Source: Acidobacteriota bacterium
GTDB taxonomy: Bacteria > Acidobacteriota > Terriglobia > Acidiferrales > UBA7541
Reading direction: 5' to 3'
Length of the DNA: 64,000 nt
NCBI GenBank assembly: GCA_003224085.1
Contig: QHYK01000038.1
Location: 62,001 to 126,000 of the forward strand
Below are positions 30,668 to 39,727 of the stretch, piece after piece. The position numbers and the translations under genes were made by a program. A model generated the notes under the pieces. That model was not told the DNA's origin. It saw nothing but the letters and a program-made list of their open reading frames with translations, and made no database searches. Position 1 is the first letter of the stretch. Each line of letters begins with the position of its first letter.

Positions 30668-31656
30668 TGCGCCGCTTCCTTTACTTTTGGCGTTTCCGTC
30701 GCAGCTTCCGCTTGACCGCCTGTAAGTTGCAAGAAAATCTCCTCCAAACTCACCGACGCTGGCCGCATTTCATTCAAGTCCCAGCCCGCCTGCACTACGG
30801 CGCGCGCCAGGTCCCCGCGCACGAAATTGCCCCTGCGGTTCTCCACTTCAAAAGCGCTTCCGTTCTGCCGTTTTTCTTTGAACGTGACTCGGCTCACCCC
30901 GGCAACGTTTTCGAGCCGTTCCCGCACCGCCGCCGTATCGAGCGCGCCGTCTCGCGACGCCACTTCCACCAGCATCGACTCCGCGCCTCGCCCGCGCGCT
31001 CGCAGATTACTCACCGAGTCCGTCGCCACCACTTTCCCTTTGCTGATGATGATGACTTGTTCGCAAGTTTGTTCCACTTCCGGCAGGATGTGCGTGCTCA
31101 AAATAATGGTGTGATCGCCCGCAAGGCTCTTGATCAGGTCGCGCGTCTCGTTGATTTGCTTGGGGTCCAGTCCGGCCGTCGGTTCGTCCAGAATCAGCAC
31201 ATCCGGATTGTGCAGCATCGCCTGCGCCAGGCCCACGCGCTGGCGGTAGCCTTTGGAAAGCTTTCCCAGCAACCTGTTTTTCACGTCGGTAATCGCGCAG
31301 CGTTCGCACGCCGTGTCCACCCGCTGCTTGAGTTCCGCTCCTGACAAGCCTTTTAGCTTCCCCACAAACATCAAGTATTCCGTCGCACGCATCTCTTGGT
31401 ACAGGGGCGGCATTTCCGGCAAATAGCCGATGCGCTTTTTCACTTCCATCGGCTGTTCGAGTACGTCGAACCCCGCCACTGTCGCTGTCCCTGACGTGGG
31501 CGGGAGAAAGCAGGTCAGCATGCGCATCGTGGTTGTCTTTCCCGCGCCGTTTGGCCCGAGAAAGCCCACGATCTGGCCTTTCTCCACCTCAAACGAGATG
31601 TGATCCACAGCCGTAGTGCGTGCGTACTTCTTTGTAAGCTCGCTGACTTTGATCAT
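30664..31656 (-). CDS. ABC transporter ATP-binding protein, GldA-like
   Basis: 330 residues: Walker A GPNGAGKTTT near residue 38, the signature LSKGYRQRVGLAQ near 135, Walker B VLILDEPTAGLD near 155 and a switch His in 'IILSTHILPEVEQ'. A C-terminal extension of about 100 residues beyond the NBD contains 'LENVAGVSRVTF', a degradosome-like fold seen in ABC-2 exporters. First gene of the operon with the GldF-like permease, GldG-like and DUF4340 proteins. The upstream region 31657-31939 holds the divergent start of the CorC-like gene. Confidence 0.92.
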   Translation of the reverse strand: MIKVSELTKKYARTTAVDHISFEVEKGQIVGFLGPNGAGKTTTMRMLTCFLPPTSGTATVAGFDVLEQPMEVKKRIGYLPEMPPLYQEMRATEYLMFVGKLKGLSGAELKQRVDTACERCAITDVKNRLLGKLSKGYRQRVGLAQAMLHNPDVLILDEPTAGLDPKQINETRDLIKSLAGDHTIILSTHILPEVEQTCEQVIIISKGKVVATDSVSNLRARGRGAESMLVEVASRDGALDTAAVRERLENVAGVSRVTFKEKRQNGSAFEVENRRGNFVRGDLARAVVQAGWDLNEMRPASVSLEEIFLQLTGGQAEAATETPKVKEAAQ

Positions 31657-31939
31657 AATTTTTTCAATTTGGAGAAAACGTCAAAACCCGAAACGGCCGA
31701 GTGCTTTCACTGATTGCGTTGCAGTGAAACCATAATCCTAAGAACTTGGCAAGCCGCCTGTCAACCCTCCTCATTTTCCCTCATTCTCTCTGATTGCGTT
31801 TTTCTGGAAAAAGCTGCCTGCGAAAACCTTGCGGGTTTTCGTGTCCAGTTTCTCTGGCGACACGCTGGGCAAGTATCCCCCGCTTGTCCTGCTACAATCG
31901 CAGCAGGGGCCACAAGGAGTCAGGAAGAGAAGCTGAGCC

Positions 31940-33361
31940 ATGTTCGTAGTGCGTCTCATTGGCGTGTTGGCGCTGGTCGCGCTCAACGGTTTCTTCGCCG
32001 CGACGGAATTCTCGCTCGTCGCGGTGCGCTTGTCGCGCATCCGCCAACTCGTGGCGAAAGGCAGCGTACGCGCCCGCGTCGTCGAAGGTTTGCTCGGCGA
32101 CTTGCACCGTGTCGTCTCCGGCGTTCAGCTAGGCATTACGCTCACCAGCCTGGCCATCGGCGCTCTCGGCGAAGTCACTCTCGCGAAGGCCATCCAATCC
32201 CTGTTGCCCGCCCACTCCGGGATGCGCGCCGTTTTTCTGATTCACGGAATCGCCTTGGCCTGCGCCCTCGCTCTGCTGAGCGCGCTGCACGTGGTCATTG
32301 GCGAACTCGTTCCCAAAACCATCAGCCTCGCCCGCCCCGAGCGCATCGCCTTGTTGGTGGCCGTCCCGTTCCGCTGGTTCCTCAACACTTTCCGCCTGGC
32401 GATCAACGTCCTCGACGGCGCGTCGAGCGCCATCGTCAAAGCTCTCGGAGTTTCCGTTGCGCCAACGCACGGCGTCGCGCATTCCACCGAAGAGCTGCAA
32501 ATCCAGATTCAGCAGGCGCGCGAACGCGGCCTGCTCGCGCCCGGCGAAGAGAAATTCATCCTCAGCGCCATCGAACTTTCGCAAATCCAAGTCCGGGAAA
32601 TCATGGTCCCTCGCCCGGACATGCATACGCTTCCCATCGAGTCCAGCCTCGATGACGTGATGCGCGCCTTCGCCACGACGCAACGCTCGCGGCTCCCGGT
32701 TTATCGCGGCTCCCTGGATCACGTTGTTGGTTTCGTGCATATCAAAGACATGATGTGGGTCCTTCTCGATCGCGAGCGCCGTCTCGAAGAAAACGTGCCC
32801 GCACCGCCCTTTGATCTTCGTCGCGTGTTGCGCGAAGTTCTCATCGTCCCTGAAACCAAGCCCGCCAGCGAATTGCTCCTGGAACTCCGCACCCGCCGTG
32901 TCGGCTTGGCCATGGTGCTCGACGAATTCGGCAGCATTCTCGGTCTTGTGACCATCGAAGACATCGTCGAACAAATGGTCGGCGAGATTCACGACGAATT
33001 TGACGTCGTCGAAAAACCGCTCCCGCTCGCCGATGGCGCCATGATTTTTGATGGCGCCTCCAACGTCCGCGACCTCGACGCGCAGTACAACATAACCTTG
33101 CCGGAAGATCCCGCTTATGCCACCGTCGGCGGTTTTGTTCTCGATCAACTCGGCTTCATTCCCAAAGGCGGCGAAAGTTTTGACTTTGGCAATTATCATT
33201 TCACAGTCATCGAAATGGATGGCAAGCGCGTTGCCCGCGTAAAAATTCAGCGGGTGCGCCCGCCGGAAGCAGAACTTAAAACAGATGGCAAGCCTTCAAA
33301 CGCCGTCGATGCCATGGTCCAGCTGGCCAAAGGCTCCAAATCCTCACGGGGAGATTCTTAG
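31940..33361 (+). CDS. CNNM/CorC-family (HlyC/CorC, UPF0053) membrane protein
   Basis: 473 residues. The DUF21/CNNM transmembrane domain (about 1-190, 'VALNGFFAATEFSLVAVR', 'GIALACALALLSALHVVIGELVPKT') is followed by a CBS pair (about 205-330, 'REIMVPRPDMHTLP', 'VLDEFGSILGLVTIEDIVE') and a CorC_HlyC domain (about 350-430). Relatives are implicated in Mg2+/Co2+ efflux or transport, and the CBS pair binds adenine nucleotides. A TACAAT at 31893-31898 is a possible -10 element and GGAAGAG precedes the ATG. Confidence 0.9.
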   Translation: MFVVRLIGVLALVALNGFFAATEFSLVAVRLSRIRQLVAKGSVRARVVEGLLGDLHRVVSGVQLGITLTSLAIGALGEVTLAKAIQSLLPAHSGMRAVFLIHGIALACALALLSALHVVIGELVPKTISLARPERIALLVAVPFRWFLNTFRLAINVLDGASSAIVKALGVSVAPTHGVAHSTEELQIQIQQARERGLLAPGEEKFILSAIELSQIQVREIMVPRPDMHTLPIESSLDDVMRAFATTQRSRLPVYRGSLDHVVGFVHIKDMMWVLLDRERRLEENVPAPPFDLRRVLREVLIVPETKPASELLLELRTRRVGLAMVLDEFGSILGLVTIEDIVEQMVGEIHDEFDVVEKPLPLADGAMIFDGASNVRDLDAQYNITLPEDPAYATVGGFVLDQLGFIPKGGESFDFGNYHFTVIEMDGKRVARVKIQRVRPPEAELKTDGKPSNAVDAMVQLAKGSKSSRGDS

Positions 33362-33386
33362 TAATTGGCTAAAACTCTGAAGAATT

Positions 33387-33408
33387 GTCATTCCGAGCGA
33401 AGCGAGGA
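33387..33408 (+). repeat. Dispersed repeat, GTCATTCCGAGCGAAGCGAG type, copy 1
   Basis: A 22-base segment beginning GTCATTCCGAGCGAAGCG between the CorC-like gene and the permease. The same motif in reverse complement lies at 46283-46304, with only two differences, and a diverged relative starts at 41262. All copies are intergenic. Confidence 0.6.
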
Positions 33409-33492
33409 AACCGGGCAAGATTTCAACGCAGGCAGCTCTCTCAAACAGAATTGTCGCCTGCAATCCACCATTCTCTTGTCCCTTCCCATTCC

Positions 33493-34413
33493 ATGACGCG
33501 CTACATTCTCAAACGCATCCTGCTTGCCCTTCCCGCGCTCTGGCTCGTTCTCACGCTCGTTTTCCTGATGATCCACATCGTCCCCGGCGACCCCGTCGAG
33601 CAGATGCTCGGCGAAGGCGCCGCTCCCGGCCAAGCGGCGCAACTGCGTCACGCACTCGGCTTGGACCGCCCGTGGCACAAACAATACGCGCGTTATTTCT
33701 GGCTTCTCGCCCACGGCGATTTGGGTCAGTCCTTCAAGTTTCAGGCACCGGTCGGCCGCGTCATCTTCGAGCGCTACCCCGCTACGTTGCAGCTTGCTTT
33801 TCTTGCGCTCGTCGTTTGCGCGGCCATCGCCATCCCGTCAGGCATGCTCGCGGCCTATCGCCGCGGTCAGTCACCCGACCGCGCCGTCGGCCTTTTCACG
33901 CTCTTCGGCTTGGCCTTTCCAAATTTCGCTCTTGGTCCGGTTCTGATTCTCGTCTTTTCCATCGAACTCGGCCTCTTGCCCGTTTCCGGCCGCGGTGGCC
34001 CGCTCAACTACCTTTTGCCCGCCGCCACGCTCGGCGCGGCGCTCGCCGCGATTCTCACGCGCATGGTGCGCGGCGCCATGCTTGAAGAACTCTCGAGCGA
34101 CTATGTCCGCACGGCTCGCGCGAAAGGACTTTCGACACGCGCCGTTCTCCTCCGCCACGCTTTTCGCAACGCGCTCATTCCTATCATCACCATCCTCGGC
34201 CTGCAATTCGGCACGCTACTCGCCGGGACCATTGTGACCGAAACCATTTTTTCCTGGCCCGGCATCGGCCGCCTCACCGTCCAGGCCATCTCCGCCCGCG
34301 ACTATCCTCTGCTCCAAGGCTGCATTCTCGTCATCGTCATCTCTTATGTGGCCGTCAACTTGCTCACGGACCTGCTCTATTCCGTCATTGACCCGCGTGT
34401 GAGGTTGTCATGA
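33493..34413 (+). CDS. ABC transporter permease, DppB-like
   Basis: 306 residues from the ATG at 33493 (the open frame begins at 33385 inside a repeat). It starts MTRYILKRILLALPALW, has six helices, 'HIVPGDPVEQMLG', and the EAA loop 'YVRTARAKGLSTRAVLLRHA' that contacts the ATPase. The ending 'LLTDLLYSVIDPRVRL' is typical for DppB/OppB. ATGA overlap with the DppC-like gene. No solute-binding protein or ATPase is adjacent. Confidence 0.92.
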   Translation: MTRYILKRILLALPALWLVLTLVFLMIHIVPGDPVEQMLGEGAAPGQAAQLRHALGLDRPWHKQYARYFWLLAHGDLGQSFKFQAPVGRVIFERYPATLQLAFLALVVCAAIAIPSGMLAAYRRGQSPDRAVGLFTLFGLAFPNFALGPVLILVFSIELGLLPVSGRGGPLNYLLPAATLGAALAAILTRMVRGAMLEELSSDYVRTARAKGLSTRAVLLRHAFRNALIPIITILGLQFGTLLAGTIVTETIFSWPGIGRLTVQAISARDYPLLQGCILVIVISYVAVNLLTDLLYSVIDPRVRLS

Positions 34414-35279
34414 CCTCTCTCGGTCCGCTTGGTGATTTCCTAAAACAAAGTTGGCTTGCCAAAATTGGCTTCGCCAGCGCATTCATCCTCTTGCTCGCCG
34501 CGCTTCTAGCTCCCTGGATTGCTCCCGCCGACCCCGCCGCGCAAAATCTGCCCGCCCGCCTCGCCCCTCCTTCATTCGCGCATTGGATGGGCACCGACGA
34601 GCTTGGCCGCGACCTCCTCTCGCGCACCCTCTACGGCGCGCGCGTCTCGTTAACCGTCTCCGTCTGCGTCGTTTGCGGCTGCGGCCTCATCGGCCTCACA
34701 CTGGGAATGCTGGCGGGCTACCTTGGTGGCTGGTTCGATGGCGTGATCAACCTGCTGCTCATCAACGCCTTTCTCTCTTTTCCGGGAATTCTGCTCGCGA
34801 TTGCCTTTGCGGCCTTCTTCGGTCCCGGCATCGGCAAGGTGATTCTCGCGCTCATCATCACCGGCTGGGCTGGCTACGCGCGCTTGGCCCGCGCGCAAGT
34901 GCTCAAGGTCAAGGAGCTGGAATTCATTCTGGCGGCGCAGTCGCTTGGCGCCTCGCGTTTGCGCATCCTGCTGCGCCACCTGCTCCCGAACATTGTGCAG
35001 CCCGTGCTCATTCAGGCCGCCATCGGCATTGCCGGCGCAATTCTTGCCGAATCCACGCTGAGTTTCCTGGGCCTCGGCGTCCTCGCGCCCGTACCTAGTT
35101 GGGGCGCCATGCTCAACGATGCCCGTGGGCACCTCTTCGACGCGCCGCACATGGTCGTTTTTCCCGCGCTCGCGGTCATGGTCGCCGTTCTTTCCTTCAA
35201 CTTGCTCGGCGACGCCTGGCGCGACTGGCTCGACCCGCGCACCCGCGCTGAACTCGAAGTCGCCCACCTCTCCCGCTGA
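34410..35279 (+). CDS. ABC transporter permease, DppC-like
   Basis: 289 residues. Has the OppC N-terminal segment (helix then 'LAPWIAPADPAAQNL'), 'HWMGTDELGRDLLSR', five further helices and the EAA loop 'LAAQSLGASRLRILLRHLLP'. It ends with 'LGDAWRDWLDPRTR', the usual DppC end. Forms a heterodimer with the DppB-like protein. The two would need ATPase and binding-protein subunits encoded elsewhere to import peptides or similar solutes. Confidence 0.92.
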   Translation: MTSLGPLGDFLKQSWLAKIGFASAFILLLAALLAPWIAPADPAAQNLPARLAPPSFAHWMGTDELGRDLLSRTLYGARVSLTVSVCVVCGCGLIGLTLGMLAGYLGGWFDGVINLLLINAFLSFPGILLAIAFAAFFGPGIGKVILALIITGWAGYARLARAQVLKVKELEFILAAQSLGASRLRILLRHLLPNIVQPVLIQAAIGIAGAILAESTLSFLGLGVLAPVPSWGAMLNDARGHLFDAPHMVVFPALAVMVAVLSFNLLGDAWRDWLDPRTRAELEVAHLSR

Positions 35280-35312
35280 CTCCGCGCGGCAGGCGTGGCC
35301 TTTGCGAGGGAA

Positions 35313-35619
35313 CTACGTTGGTTCTACGACGCTGCCCTTTGCTTCGAGAGAACCGCCGTTTGTTGAATTTTGGCGTGCCTTTCGCCGATCGCGGCACCAC
35401 GCTTTTGCTTCTTGCTCTGGTAACTCGGTTTTAGCCAGGGCTTCCGCCAAGTCGTGGCCGCGGCAAATTTTCTTTTTCGCCGGCACCAGGCAAGCAAAGG
35501 GTTGCCCGTTCTTCAGAAGCTCAAACGTCATGTTTTGATCGTGCACGCGATTGACCCGATTGATGCAATCGGAGAAATTGGGCGCCGCTTCGGTTACGCT
35601 TTATACTCGTTTTTTTCAT
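35313..35619 (-). pseudogene. Degraded Phd/YefM-type antitoxin gene
   Basis: In one frame the minus strand encodes SVTEAAPNFSDCINRV, then 'MTFELLKNGQPFACLVP' and 'GHDLAEALAKTELPEQEAKA', which matches Phd/YefM-like antitoxins from their conserved N-terminal helix on. A TAA (35601-35603) sits directly before this helix. The only nearby ATG (35619) is one frame off and runs into a stop after about 33 codons. The expected start is therefore missing. A shorter product from GTG at 35546 would lack the DNA-binding N-terminus. No toxin gene (PIN or RelE type) lies next to it. Confidence 0.55.
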
Positions 35620-35767
35620 AATCTGATTATCAAATTATCCGACTCCTCACCGAGGTCAAGTAAACCGAGCCGACCTCTCCCCACCAGAGGCAGACGCGGG
35701 AACCAGATACATCGGTCCAACGTTGCTATTACCCGCGTTCCTGGTCTATGCTGCGTCCATACCAGTC

Positions 35768-36511
35768 GTGAAGCTGACAACCGCATTTTTCCGCAATGCC
35801 GGACTCGTTCGCCCCACTCTCCTCCACGTGGGCGGCTTTTTGTCTGCGGCCATGCTTTGGGGGCATGGGGTGCACGCGCAGCGGACAGATCGGTCGAAGC
35901 CGATTGTGGTGCAGCCCGGCGCGCCCGGCAATCCGAGCCGGACGCTGCCACCGTCGACGAAGGGTGCGCTGCCGCCGCGGTCCCGGGCGGACGTGGAGTT
36001 CATGCAGGGCATGATCATGCATCATGCTCAAGCGGTCGAGATGACGGCGCTGATTGCCTCGCACACGAAAAACAAGGAGCTCCGCTTGCTCGGGGCGCGC
36101 ATTAGCCACTCGCAATCCGACGAAATCAGGTTTATGAAGCGGTGGCTGGCCGCAAGGGGAGAGCCGATTTCCATGTCTGAGCCGAAAATGGCGGACCTGG
36201 ACCACCCCATGGATATGTCGCACGAACCGATGCATCTTATGCCCGGGATGCTCACTCCCGAGCAGATGGAAGCGCTGCGCAACGCCAACGGTGCCGAGTT
36301 CGACCGTTTGTTTCTGACCGGAATGATTCAGCACCACCATGGCGCGCTGATCATGGTGAAGGATTTGTTCGCTACGGCGGGCGCGGGGCAGGATGCCGAA
36401 CTTTTCAGCTTCGCAACGGATGTGGACACGGGGCAACGGGCCGAGATCAGGATCATGCAAGGAATGTCGGAGAAAGAAGCGCCAGGAAACACGAAAGAGG
36501 ACAAGCCATGA
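35768..36511 (+). CDS. DUF305 family exported protein
   Basis: About 247 residues from a GTG at 35768; the frame is open from a TTG at 35723 and the start is uncertain. A hydrophobic export segment ends at 'GHGVHAQ'. Two DUF305 units follow: the first with 'EFMQGMIMHHAQAVEMTALI' and 'DEIRFMKRWL', the second with 'RLFLTGMIQHHHGALIMVKDL' and 'RAEIRIMQGM'. The conserved M..HH motifs in each unit suggest metal binding (copper has been proposed for relatives). Overlaps the LVIVD-repeat gene by 4 bases, so the two are coupled. Confidence 0.88.
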   Translation: MKLTTAFFRNAGLVRPTLLHVGGFLSAAMLWGHGVHAQRTDRSKPIVVQPGAPGNPSRTLPPSTKGALPPRSRADVEFMQGMIMHHAQAVEMTALIASHTKNKELRLLGARISHSQSDEIRFMKRWLAARGEPISMSEPKMADLDHPMDMSHEPMHLMPGMLTPEQMEALRNANGAEFDRLFLTGMIQHHHGALIMVKDLFATAGAGQDAELFSFATDVDTGQRAEIRIMQGMSEKEAPGNTKEDKP

Positions 36512-38595
36512 AGCGAGTGGCCGATTTTGCTTTAGGTATCGTCGTAGCAGCGTTATTTCTGTGTTTTGGAGTGAGCCGCGTGAATGCCCAGGCACCAGCA
36601 CAAACGCCTGCAACGCCTCCGCCTGCTCAGACAGGAGCGCTGCAAGCCGCGGACAAGGACAAGGCGACGAATGCGGACGTGGACAAAGAGAAGGACGACG
36701 AGGATTCGAATCCCTTTGCCCCGGAGCCCGCGACGGCGCTTCCTCCGGGAATGACGGGTTCAGATCCAAACGATCCGCGCGCCAAGCTGACGCCCGGTCT
36801 ATATGACGCGGGCGAAGCGGCGATGGGCATCAAGCATATCGCTCTGGTCAAGAAGCCCGGCGCATTTCAATTGGGTGCTTCGGATCCCGATGATCCAAAA
36901 GTGCAGAAGGCCATTGGCCAGCTCGGCATCGGCAACATGGCGGCAAAGCTTCCGAAGGAGCTGCATGTAGCGATCGCGCAGCTAGGTTTCGCGGACTCGG
37001 ACATGGCGTTCCAGGGCAATCACCTGTTCCTGGGAAATTTTTATGGCGTGAATATCTTTGACATCTCCAATCCCGCGAACGCCAAATTGCTGACTTCGAT
37101 GGTCTGCCCCGGCGGACAGGGCGACGTGTCGGTGTACAAGAATCTGATGTTCATGTCCGTCGAGATGCCGAATGGGCGCTTGGACTGCGGCACGCAAGGA
37201 TTTCCTGCGGAGCCTCCCGCGCCCGCAGACCAGGAGAAAGACAAAGAGAAAAAACGCCGCATACCAGCAGCACAAAAAGACCGTTTCCGCGGGGTGCGAA
37301 TCTTCGACATTGCTGACATCAAGAATCCGAAGCAAGTTGCCGCGGTGCAGACCTGCCGCGGCTCGCACACGCACACTCTGGTGCTCGATCCCAACGACAA
37401 GGACAACGCCTACATCTACGTCTCGGGCACATCGTTTGTCCGTCAGCCGGAAGAACTCCCCGGATGCTCAGGCGAAGCGCCGGACAAGGACCCGAACACC
37501 GCGCTGTTTCGTATCGAAGTGATCCAAGTTTCCTTGGCTGCGCCGCAGGACGCAAAGATCGTGTCCAGCCCGCGCTTATTCATCGATCCGCGAACTGGCG
37601 CACTAAACAGCCTGACCAACGGCGGCACCCACGGCAAGAAAGGCTCGGAGAAGCCGAAGGAATCGGACCAGTGTCACGACATCACGGTCTACTCGGCGAT
37701 CGGGCTGGCCGCGGGCGCGTGCTCTGGAAATGGAATTATCCTAGACGTCAAAGACCCGGTGCATCCAAAGCGTCTCGATGCGGTGAATGATCCCAACTAT
37801 TCCTATTGGCACTCCGCTTCGTTTTCGAACAATGGCGACAAAGTTGTGTTCACCGACGAGTGGGGTGGGGGCCTGGGCGCGCGCTGCCGTCCGAATGACC
37901 CGAACAAGTGGGGCGCGGACGCCATCTTCCACCTGAATGACAACAAGCTGAGGTTCGCAAATTATTACAAAATGCCCGCCGCGCAGGGTGACACGGAAAA
38001 CTGCGTGGCGCACAACGGCTCGCTGGTTCCCGTTCCTGGCCGCGACATCGAAGTGCAGGCCTGGTATCAGGGCGGCGTCTCCGTGATGGACTTCACCGAC
38101 GCAGACCGTCCTGTAGAGATTGCTTACTTCGACCGCGGGCCCATCGATCCGAAGTTGCTCGTGCTCGGCGGCGAGTGGTCGGCCTACTGGTACAACGGCT
38201 ACATTTACGGCTCGGAAATTGCGCGCGGCTTGGACGTGTTCGAACTGACCCCGACCAAATTTCTAACGCAGAACGAAATCGACGCCGCGAAAACCGTTCA
38301 CCTCCCCGAGCTGAATGTGCAAAATCAGCAAAAAATAGAGTGGCCCGCAAAATTGGCCGTCGCGAAGGCGTACCTCGACCAGTTAGAGCGCGCGCAGGCC
38401 TTGCCCGCCGAACGTATCTCCGCTCTGCGAAAGGCGATCCAGGATGCAGAATCTTCTCGCATGAACAAGGGCAAAGTGGCAAAGCTGAAGACCATGGCCC
38501 CGTCGCTCGAACAAAGCGCCACCACAGCGAAGAGCCATGCGGATGCGACACGCCTGCACGCCTTGGCAGAAATTCTCAAGCACCCGTCAGCCTGA
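36508..38595 (+). CDS. LVIVD-repeat secreted beta-propeller protein
   Basis: 695 residues. Signal peptide (about 1-28, ending 'VNAQ'), a low-complexity Ala/Pro/Asp/Lys stretch, then propeller blades with LVIVD-type motifs: 'YGVNIFDISNPANAKLL', 'RGVRIFDIADIKNPKQVA', 'GIILDVKDPVHPKRLDA' and 'GVSVMDFTDADRPVEIAYF'. 'CRGSHTHTL' and 'CHDITVYS' may bind metal. The last 100 residues are helical and Lys/Ala-rich. Proteins of this type are often encoded beside DUF305 genes in several soil phyla; their role at the cell surface is unknown. Confidence 0.85.
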   Translation: MKRVADFALGIVVAALFLCFGVSRVNAQAPAQTPATPPPAQTGALQAADKDKATNADVDKEKDDEDSNPFAPEPATALPPGMTGSDPNDPRAKLTPGLYDAGEAAMGIKHIALVKKPGAFQLGASDPDDPKVQKAIGQLGIGNMAAKLPKELHVAIAQLGFADSDMAFQGNHLFLGNFYGVNIFDISNPANAKLLTSMVCPGGQGDVSVYKNLMFMSVEMPNGRLDCGTQGFPAEPPAPADQEKDKEKKRRIPAAQKDRFRGVRIFDIADIKNPKQVAAVQTCRGSHTHTLVLDPNDKDNAYIYVSGTSFVRQPEELPGCSGEAPDKDPNTALFRIEVIQVSLAAPQDAKIVSSPRLFIDPRTGALNSLTNGGTHGKKGSEKPKESDQCHDITVYSAIGLAAGACSGNGIILDVKDPVHPKRLDAVNDPNYSYWHSASFSNNGDKVVFTDEWGGGLGARCRPNDPNKWGADAIFHLNDNKLRFANYYKMPAAQGDTENCVAHNGSLVPVPGRDIEVQAWYQGGVSVMDFTDADRPVEIAYFDRGPIDPKLLVLGGEWSAYWYNGYIYGSEIARGLDVFELTPTKFLTQNEIDAAKTVHLPELNVQNQQKIEWPAKLAVAKAYLDQLERAQALPAERISALRKAIQDAESSRMNKGKVAKLKTMAPSLEQSATTAKSHADATRLHALAEILKHPSA

Positions 38596-38699
38596 AGGCA
38601 TGTCCAAAACACCAGATGAAATCTTCGAAAACGGCCGTCGCCTCAGAGCGGAGTATGGGCATTGTTCGACTCCGTCTCCGCGCTCCTCGACATGACCCA

Positions 38700-39035
38700 A
38701 TGGGAATGAATTTTGAAGACGACCCGGATGAGTACAAGCCCGAGGCTGAAACCATTTTGCCGCGATTGCGAAGTTGCCGCTCGGCCGACGATGTCCACAA
38801 CGTAGTGTACGAAGAATTTGTTCGCTGGTTTGACCTCGCCGCTGCCGGTTCAGCAGATCGATACCAGGAAATTGCTTCTGAGATTTGGCAACTTGGGCAG
38901 AAGCATCTCGGGGGCGGCGAAAGCTACCCGGGCTCCTTCGTGAGGACGACAGCGGTCCCCCGATTCAGTCCGAGAGTGCGCGCTGCGCTGCCCTTGTTCA
39001 CGCCAATTTCCAAGAAGCCGCTCGAGCCCACATAG
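38700..39035 (+). CDS. Small conserved-looking hypothetical protein, 3' end overlapping the SAM hydrolase gene
   Basis: From the ATG at 38700 (or 38706) the frame encodes about 111 residues beginning MGMNFEDDPDEYKPEAETI, acidic and helical, with 'VHNVVYEEFVRWFDLAA' and 'YQEIASEIWQL'. This looks like a real globular protein rather than a shadow frame. The last 37 residues are antisense to the C-terminal coding end of the convergent SAM hydrolase gene and look unrelated in composition. The native 3' end may have been replaced when the two genes came together. I do not recognise a family. Confidence 0.45.
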   Translation: MGMNFEDDPDEYKPEAETILPRLRSCRSADDVHNVVYEEFVRWFDLAAAGSADRYQEIASEIWQLGQKHLGGGESYPGSFVRTTAVPRFSPRVRAALPLFTPISKKPLEPT

Positions 39036-39727
39036 GCAAACGGCTCCGCGCCATTCCCCTGCGCGAACGTTTCCACAAACCGCGTCACGGACTGCGTTCC
39101 GACTTGCAGCTGGATCGCGCCGTCTTTCGCAACGCCTTCCGGCAAATCTTCCTGGCGGAAATTTGTAATCAAGTTGCCAAACGAATCCGCCCTCAGAATC
39201 ACTCCCTTGACCACGCCGTCGGCTTCCTTGGGGCGGGGAAGCGCGAACCGCTTGAAGTCCTCAATTTGGTCACCGAAGCCGGAACTCTGCCAACTCTTCG
39301 TAAACCAAGCGGCGATCGGCGCAAAGATGTCCCGGCCATGAAATGTCTTGCTAACCGGCTGCAAGTAATAGTGTTCCGCATTGGCGTGCCGCACCATGAG
39401 GCTCTCGGCTTCGCGCTCGTACACTACCGAAAGCAGGCCATTGTCCGGCGCGACAAAATATTGATTGCCCGCACTCACCAGCAATGGCCGCCGCTCGGTG
39501 CCCACTCCGGGATCCACCACTACGACATGAACCGTCTTCGGCGGAAAATAAGAATACGCCGAACCAATGGCCAGCGCGCCATCCAGCAAATCAAACGGCG
39601 TGACGTTGTGCGTGATGTCCACGATGGTCACGTCGGGATTGATCTTCAGAATGACACCCTTCAGCGTCCCGACCAGGTGGTCGTTCGTGCCGTAGTCCGT
39701 CGTGAGCGTAATGATCGCGTTGGCCAA
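38924..39727 (-). CDS. S-adenosyl-L-methionine hydrolase (DUF62, SAM hydroxide adenosyltransferase)
   Basis: 267 residues. Starts MANAIITLTTDYGTNDHLVG with the Asp that binds the ribose, then 'VVVDPGVGTERRPL', 'APDNGLL', 'GRDIFAPIAAWF' with the water-activating Arg-Asp-His region (His precedes GRD), and 'ADSFGNLITN' in the C-terminal barrel. The family includes fluorinase and chlorinase, but the widespread members split SAM into adenosine and methionine with hydroxide. Convergent to, and overlapping, a small hypothetical gene. Confidence 0.92.
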   Translation of the reverse strand: MANAIITLTTDYGTNDHLVGTLKGVILKINPDVTIVDITHNVTPFDLLDGALAIGSAYSYFPPKTVHVVVVDPGVGTERRPLLVSAGNQYFVAPDNGLLSVVYEREAESLMVRHANAEHYYLQPVSKTFHGRDIFAPIAAWFTKSWQSSGFGDQIEDFKRFALPRPKEADGVVKGVILRADSFGNLITNFRQEDLPEGVAKDGAIQLQVGTQSVTRFVETFAQGNGAEPFAYVGSSGFLEIGVNKGSAARTLGLNRGTAVVLTKEPG

